From positions 1-10,486 of the forward strand of contig JANTHQ010000040.1 in assembly GCA_024762375.1 (NCBI GenBank): a stretch of DNA of 10,486 bases, given 5' to 3'. The notes below the pieces were generated by a model, which saw only the letters and a list, made by a program, of their open reading frames with translations, ran no database searches and was not told the DNA's origin. This document shows, piece after piece, positions 6,638-10,486 of this stretch. This DNA comes from Anaerolineaceae bacterium. Its GTDB lineage: Bacteria > Chloroflexota > Anaerolineae > 4572-78. The translations under genes and the position numbers were made by a program. Every line of letters begins with the position of its first letter. Positions within the stretch are counted from its first letter, which is position 1.

Positions 6638-7528
6638 TTATTTTTTTGACATCTCATATCCGGCATTTTTGGCGACAGCATTGGGTGGAAGCGGATTGTT
6701 TGTGGCGCGCACAAATTGAAATCCGGCCGCACCTTTATGCCCGCCGCCGCCGTGTGCTTTTGCCAACAGCGAAACGTCAGTCGTTTCGGAATACAGGGTA
6801 ACTTTGGTGACAATTTTGCCATCCAGCGGCGCATCGGAGTACACGTAAGCCACGTCATATCCCAGACTACAAATATAGTGCCCGACATCGCCGTTGCTGG
6901 GCATATTTACCGCCCGCGTCCGGAACCCTTCAAATGTCACATCAAACCCATAATTTTGCACTCGGTGAGCGATAGATTTTAGCCGGGCATCCAACAAAAT
7001 TTTACCCGTGTCAATCAGTTTTTCGACCAATGCTGTATCATTGTTCAAGAGCGGTTTCCACAGCGTATCGTTTGTGGCAGTAATATCAGTGGCGAACAGC
7101 CCTTCGCAGAAATGGCGGGTTTGGGGATAGTCAAACCGCCAAATGTCGCGGTCTCCGACATATTTTACGGCGGGGGGCACGGTTTCATCGGGGAAAAAAT
7201 ATTCCCATGTGAGCACGCACCCGGCTTTGTCCAGACTGCGACGCCCGGCCAGTGGCAGGTCTGCCATGTCTTTCATTGCGGAAATATGGTGGTCAATCCA
7301 GATGAAATTTTTACCTTTGGTGCGATACAGGGTTTCCATATCCGCGCGGGGCAGCGAAAAATCGGTGAGGATAACCGTTTCGGCGGCATTGAGTGCATCC
7401 CACGGCACGGGCAAACCGTAATCAATTTCGTGCAGGGCGACGGCATCGCCGAAACGATGGCGCACGATGGCGCCGGCACAGTGTCCGTCTTGGTCATTAT
7501 GGTGTAAACATACAATTTTAGGGGACAT
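6638..7528 (-). CDS. DHH/DHHA1-family phosphoesterase (NrnB-like)
   Basis: A 296-residue cytosolic protein. DHH phosphoesterases use two Mn2+ ions to hydrolyse phosphodiester or phosphate bonds in nanoRNAs, cyclic dinucleotides or related substrates. Motif I is HHNDQDG at 9-15, with D12 and D14 as ligands. Motif II is the aspartate of LTDFSLP (D56), and motif III is IDHHIS at 78-83, the DHH signature. YVGDRD at 123-128 supplies the fourth-motif aspartate. The C-terminal DHHA1 domain carries GGGGHKGAAGF at 260-270, the substrate-binding glycine motif. Length and motif spacing fit the NrnB/COG2404-type group (oligoribonuclease or cAMP/cGMP phosphodiesterase), rather than RecJ (longer) or GdpP (membrane-bound). 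The substrate is not determined. The ATG at 7526-7528 has AAGGA 5 nt upstream. The gene starts only 23 nt after a strong terminator hairpin and I see no clear promoter of its own. Confidence 0.88.
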   Translation of the reverse strand: MSPKIVCLHHNDQDGHCAGAIVRHRFGDAVALHEIDYGLPVPWDALNAAETVILTDFSLPRADMETLYRTKGKNFIWIDHHISAMKDMADLPLAGRRSLDKAGCVLTWEYFFPDETVPPAVKYVGDRDIWRFDYPQTRHFCEGLFATDITATNDTLWKPLLNNDTALVEKLIDTGKILLDARLKSIAHRVQNYGFDVTFEGFRTRAVNMPSNGDVGHYICSLGYDVAYVYSDAPLDGKIVTKVTLYSETTDVSLLAKAHGGGGHKGAAGFQFVRATNNPLPPNAVAKNAGYEMSKK

Positions 7529-7540
7529 AGTTTCCTTTCA

Positions 7541-7577
7541 AAAATGAAAAAGGGGGCGCATGACTGCACCCCCTTTT
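7541..7577 (-). terminator. Intrinsic terminator after the binding-protein gene
   Basis: On the minus strand GGGGGTGCA pairs with TGCGCCCCC (7552-7573, one T-G wobble) around a GTCA tetraloop. The stem can be extended by A-T pairs on both sides (7547-7577), and the downstream tract is TTTTTCATTTT. It lies 18 bp after the stop codon of the double binding protein. The flanking A/T runs make it potentially bidirectional, but no plus-strand gene ends here. Confidence 0.9.
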
Positions 7578-7594
7578 GTTATGCTACGATGAGA

Positions 7595-10069
7595 TTATTG
7601 CATCGCTTCGTCTTGGAGTTCGTTCGCCTGTTTGGTGACTTCATCCAATTTGGTTTTGATGTCCACATCGGTGTTGATGATTTCTTGGAATGCATCATTC
7701 ACCAAGTTGCGGACATCGCTGTAGCTGATGAGCTGCGGTTCGAATTCTGCATACGGCAGCAGTTTTTCAGCTTCGGCGTATTTCGGGTTGGTGGGAATGT
7801 AGTCTTTCAACAGGGTTTCTACGCTGTAACGCGGCGAGAAGTAGTTGGATGCTTCAACCCACATTGCCTGCGGTTCGGGGCTGGTGAACCATTTGATGAA
7901 GATCCACGCAGCGAGTTCTTGCTCAGGCGTTGCTTTCGGCATCATCACGCTGCCACCGTACAGGTTTTGGCGCGGGGTGTCGGTGGTGTAAGGCTGCGGT
8001 GCGATGCCCCATTCGTCTTTATTGCCGGCTTCGTCCATGCTACCCTGCGCGAAAGGCAAACCGGAGGTCGAGCCAATGTAGAAGATGGCTTGGCGTGCGG
8101 CAAACTCAGCATCGTGATAGCGTTCCGGTGAAACCCAAGCGCAGCCGTTGTTGTACATGCGGCGGATTTGCTCGAAGTAATCAACCAGTTCGGGGGTATT
8201 GTATTGGTAGTGCAGGCCATCTTCGGTGAGCACGCTGGTGCCACGCGCGAATGCGGCGGCGGCAACCTGCGAAGCGTCGAAACGGATGATGTATCCGCCT
8301 TCGCCATCGCCACGGTCTTCGGCGGCTTTACAGGCAATTTCTTCAAAGAGGTCGGGGCTGATGGTTTCCATTTGGTCTGCGCTGTAACCCAGTTCTTCGA
8401 GCCAGGTTTTGTTGTAGTACAGTACTTCCATCGAGCGGTTGGGCGGGAAGCCAAGCCGTGCGCCGCCAAATGCCGGGTGTACGTCTTGGTTGAAGATACC
8501 GGGTGAGAAGTCTGCTTTATCTTCTTCGCTCAAGCCCCAGTACGGGTCGTTGACATAGGTGTTCATATCAACCAGGGCATCGACAGAAGCGTAGAAGGCT
8601 TCGTCGTTCTGGTAACCGACAACGATTTGCGGCAAGTCGCCACTGACGATACCGGCGCCCATTTTGTCGCGGATGTCGCCATAATGCCCTTGGTTGACGG
8701 CTTCGACGGTGATGCCGTAGGGATTTTCGGTGTTGAATTTGTCAACAATGGCTTGCAGTTTTTCTTCGCGGCTGCCACTGTGGTTGTGCCACCAGGTAAC
8801 GGTTTGACCGGTGGGGTCAATCCCTGCCAGCGGGCCATCAGGTGCGGGGGCTTCGGGCCAGACAAATTCCGGAGCCATTGCGCCTTCTTCTTCAGCCGGT
8901 GCGGGCGGGTTGCCCATGAATTCGGCCCAACCGGTGGACAGTTTACCGGCTTTGATGTCTTCAGCGATAGCATCCAGTTCGGATTGCAAATCGGCGGAAA
9001 CAAGCGAGGCGTTGTCGTGGTAGTCGGCTAATTGCACGCCACCGTTGGCCAGAGTGTAATGATGCACGCCGCCTTCGAAGGTGCCATTAACGAGGGCTTC
9101 GACGGCTTGGTACGAAACGAGGTCAACACGTTTCAAAACACTGGTGAGGTAAACTTCTTTGTATTCGGGGGCACTGTTGTACCAGTCTCGGTCAACGCCA
9201 ATCATCAGCATGCCACGGTCTTTGGCGGCGGCAGCCGTGCCCAGTCCAACCGGACCGGCAACGGGCATCACAATGTCTGCGCCTTCGTCAAAGAGGTTTT
9301 CGGCAAATGAACGGCCATCATCCAGGCTGTCAAAGTTGCCGGTGAACAGGCCGTCACCTTTTTCAGTGCTCCAGCCAAGCACTTCGACGTTGGTGCCGTG
9401 TTGTTGGTTGTAATAGTCAACGCCTTTTTCAAACCCGACCATGAAGATAACCACGGGTGGGATGTTAATGCCACCAAAGGTACCGACTTTACCGGTTTTG
9501 GTTACGCCGGCGGCCAGATAACCGGCCAAGAAGGCGGCTTCATCGGTCGAGAAGTTCGATTGCCAGATATTCGGCGCTTGCAGGTAGTCCACGTCGATGA
9601 TGGCGAATTTGGCATCGGGGTTGGCTTCGGCAGCGGCTTCAGTCGCATCGCCCAGCAAGAAACCAACGGTGGTAATCAGGTCGTATCCCTGTTGCAGGAA
9701 TTCGTTGATATTCTTTTCGTAATCGGTTTGCTGTTGCGATTCGAGGAAGTTAATTTCCACACCAAAGTCGAGTTCGGCATCTTGCATGCCTTTCCAAGCC
9801 AGTTCGTTAAAGCTGGCATCGTTGATGCCGCCAACGTCGGTAACCTGCCCAACTTTGAATGTTTTCTTTGCCGGTTCGGCAGGGGCTTCCGTCGGGGCTG
9901 CGGCGGGAGCTTCTGTCGCTTCCATAGCGGGAGCTTCCGTTGCTTCCATAGCCGGAGCTTCTGTCGGTGCGGCAGCCGGAGCTTGCGTCGGGGCTGCGCC
10001 ACCACAGGCGGCGACCACCAATGCTACGGCAACTAAAAGTACCATCAATAGCGAAAGTCGCTTTGTCAT
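7595..10069 (-). CDS. Lipoprotein fusing BMP-family and family-1 solute-binding domains
   Basis: An 824-residue, probably membrane-anchored extracytoplasmic protein. Residues 1-22 are a lipoprotein signal peptide ending in the lipobox VAAC (Cys22). Residues 27-66 are five 8-residue Pro/Thr/Glu/Ala repeats. Residues about 71-378 match BMP/PnrA-like binding proteins (PF02608 type): FKVGQVTDVGGINDASFNEL, later AFLAGYLAAGVTKTGKVGTF and IVMPVAGPVGLGTAAAAKD; known members bind purine nucleosides. A linker rich in Pro, Ala and Glu (386-412) then leads to a complete family-1 sugar-binding protein of the MalE/UgpB class (about 420-820): VTWWHNHSGSREEKLQAIVD, YIGSTSGLPFAQGS, YGGSVMMPKATPEQELAAWI. Normally these are separate proteins serving different ABC transporters (BMP type-I fold, MalE-like type-II fold). 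The upstream MalG-type permease fits the second half. No ATPase is visible. The ATG at 10067-10069 has GGAGGAG about 11 nt upstream. Confidence 0.88.
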   Translation of the reverse strand: MTKRLSLLMVLLVAVALVVAACGGAAPTQAPAAAPTEAPAMEATEAPAMEATEAPAAAPTEAPAEPAKKTFKVGQVTDVGGINDASFNELAWKGMQDAELDFGVEINFLESQQQTDYEKNINEFLQQGYDLITTVGFLLGDATEAAAEANPDAKFAIIDVDYLQAPNIWQSNFSTDEAAFLAGYLAAGVTKTGKVGTFGGINIPPVVIFMVGFEKGVDYYNQQHGTNVEVLGWSTEKGDGLFTGNFDSLDDGRSFAENLFDEGADIVMPVAGPVGLGTAAAAKDRGMLMIGVDRDWYNSAPEYKEVYLTSVLKRVDLVSYQAVEALVNGTFEGGVHHYTLANGGVQLADYHDNASLVSADLQSELDAIAEDIKAGKLSTGWAEFMGNPPAPAEEEGAMAPEFVWPEAPAPDGPLAGIDPTGQTVTWWHNHSGSREEKLQAIVDKFNTENPYGITVEAVNQGHYGDIRDKMGAGIVSGDLPQIVVGYQNDEAFYASVDALVDMNTYVNDPYWGLSEEDKADFSPGIFNQDVHPAFGGARLGFPPNRSMEVLYYNKTWLEELGYSADQMETISPDLFEEIACKAAEDRGDGEGGYIIRFDASQVAAAAFARGTSVLTEDGLHYQYNTPELVDYFEQIRRMYNNGCAWVSPERYHDAEFAARQAIFYIGSTSGLPFAQGSMDEAGNKDEWGIAPQPYTTDTPRQNLYGGSVMMPKATPEQELAAWIFIKWFTSPEPQAMWVEASNYFSPRYSVETLLKDYIPTNPKYAEAEKLLPYAEFEPQLISYSDVRNLVNDAFQEIINTDVDIKTKLDEVTKQANELQDEAMQ
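9872..9991 (-). repeat. Five tandem 24-bp repeats in the lipoprotein linker
   Basis: The region encodes five 8-residue units (PTQAPAAA, PTEAPAME, ATEAPAME, ATEAPAAA, PTEAPAEP) just after the lipidated cysteine. The units at about 9900-9923 and 9924-9947 are nearly identical at DNA level. Such linkers space the binding domain from the membrane, and copy number may vary by slippage without frameshift because the unit is 24 bp. Confidence 0.85.
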
Positions 10070-10185
10070 AATTAAAAATCTCCTCCAAATTTGTTTGTTT
10101 CAACATTTATTTCAAAACTGCGTTTTTAACGATGTGGTTTTGTGCAGGCACCACCTCCTTTTTAGTCATTAAAAACGATGTTATT
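10070..10185 (-). other. Structured leader between permease and binding-protein genes
   Basis: A 116-nt non-coding gap. On the minus strand a 9-bp inverted repeat (CGTTTTTAA at 10169-10177, TTAAAAACG at 10121-10129) encloses a block AAAAAGGAGGTGG (10151-10163), a full match to the anti-Shine-Dalgarno. Inside it, GTGGT (10150-10154) can pair with ACCAC (10134-10138). A 20-codon reading frame (10107-10169, beginning MTKKEVV) spans the block but has no SD before its ATG. The real SD of the binding-protein gene is a separate GGAGGAG near 10080-10086. No poly-T-tailed terminator is seen. Possible roles are a regulatory leader, an mRNA stabiliser or a decayed former gene start. Confidence 0.45.
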
Positions 10186-10211
10186 TTACCCTTTTAAGCC
10201 ACTCAATGCAA
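10183..10211 (-). promoter_or_regulatory. Weak candidate promoter for the binding-protein gene
   Basis: On the minus strand TTGCAT (10206-10211, 3/6), a 17-nt spacer and TAAAAT (10183-10188, 5/6) overlap the permease stop codon. If used, it would start transcripts near 10176, at the edge of the leader inverted repeat, allowing the binding protein to be made in excess over the permease, as is common in ABC operons. Confidence 0.3.
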
Positions 10212-10486
10212 TTCCTTCAGTGAATTGTTTTTGAGTGAAGAAATAAATCACCAGCACGGGAATCATGGTGATAACCGCACCGGCCATTTGTAAATGAACT
10301 CGCTGTTGTTCCTCGTCCAAAAAGTTGGTCAGGCCCACAGCAATCGGACGCCAATCGGCGCTGTTGGTAACCAACAACGGCCATGCCAGCGCATTCCACG
10401 AGCCGATGAAGGCAAAAATGATGACGGTCATAATCGGCGCACGGGATAACGGCAAAACAACACTGGTCAAAAATCGAAGATGCCCG
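10186..10486 (-). CDS. Sugar ABC transporter permease, MalG type (5' end outside window)
   Basis: Only the last 99 residues are in the window; the frame stays open to the edge. GHLRFLTSVVLPLSRAPIMT is the end of the cytoplasmic EAA loop that contacts the ATPase (conserved G and the I/V-LP-L pattern). It is followed by a membrane helix (VIIFAFIGSWNALAWPLLVT), a polar loop with RPIAVGLTNFLDEE, and a last helix (AGAVITMIPVLVIYFFTQ). The chain ends in QFTEGIALSGLKG, the characteristic C-terminus of CUT1 MalG-like inner-membrane permeases. It would import a sugar or glycoside together with a second permease and an ATPase that lie outside the window or elsewhere. The binding-protein gene follows 116 bp downstream; its second half is the expected partner type. 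Confidence 0.92.
   Translation of the reverse strand, partial: GHLRFLTSVVLPLSRAPIMTVIIFAFIGSWNALAWPLLVTNSADWRPIAVGLTNFLDEEQQRVHLQMAGAVITMIPVLVIYFFTQKQFTEGIALSGLKG

Noticed and set aside
8834..8914. Assembly artefact as the source of the BMP-sugar-binding fusion
   Set aside because: The frame is continuous, both domains look complete, and the linker composition is natural. It cannot be fully excluded without reads, so it is kept as a check for the fusion finding.
9872..9991. CRISPR-like spacing of short repeats
   Set aside because: The units are contiguous, in frame and encode a lipoprotein linker. There are no unique spacers.
9398..10036. A 212-codon plus-strand frame opposite the start of the binding-protein gene
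   Set aside because: Its Cys/Arg/Ser-rich repeats are the reverse reading of the Pro/Glu/Ala linker, and it has no supported start signal.

Overview
The window looks like a chromosomal segment of a free-living bacterium, most likely an uncultured member of the Chloroflexota (Anaerolineae-like). This is an inference from protein style. The solute-binding lipoprotein has a long Pro-Thr-Glu-Ala linker after its lipobox and a sugar-binding half of a type common in that phylum, next to DUF2207 and SPFH proteins. I see no phage, transposon, CRISPR, tRNA or rRNA features. All genes except one (the inositol-phosphatase-family gene at 999-1778) lie on the minus strand.

Left part (1-2406): a partial stand-alone DnaB-type RecA-fold ATPase (minus) diverges from an inositol monophosphatase-family gene (plus) across a 117-bp region with back-to-back promoters. 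The phosphatase gene converges on hypoxanthine phosphoribosyltransferase (hpt, minus), and the two stop codons overlap by 6 bp.

Middle (2347-6630): a four-gene minus-strand operon, read from right to left. It has a good sigma70-type promoter at 6602-6630. The genes encode a secreted/membrane DUF2207 protein, a two-TM protein with a probable winged helix and a C-terminal zinc ribbon, a small soluble coiled-coil protein, and an SPFH (stomatin/prohibitin-like) protein whose C-terminus carries an excisionase-type helix-turn-helix. A strong intrinsic terminator closes the operon. The layout recalls membrane-stress modules that pair an SPFH scaffold with membrane anchors and a coiled-coil partner, such as ydjFGHI of Bacillus subtilis. 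The DNA-binding-like ends make this version unusual, and it is one of the two best candidates for an undescribed system here.

Right part (6638-10486): a DHH/DHHA1 phosphoesterase (NrnB-like), then a strong terminator, then an 824-residue lipoprotein that joins two different ABC-transporter binding proteins in one chain: a BMP (basic membrane protein, nucleoside-type) domain followed by a family-1 (MalE/UgpB-like) sugar-binding domain. Upstream of it is the 3' end of a MalG-type sugar permease. The double binding-protein fusion is the other main point of interest. A structured 116-nt leader with a perfect Shine-Dalgarno-like block separates permease and binding protein.

Taken together, the visible functions are solute capture, purine salvage, short-oligonucleotide or cyclic-nucleotide hydrolysis and a membrane-stress-like module. 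Any functional link between these units is inference.
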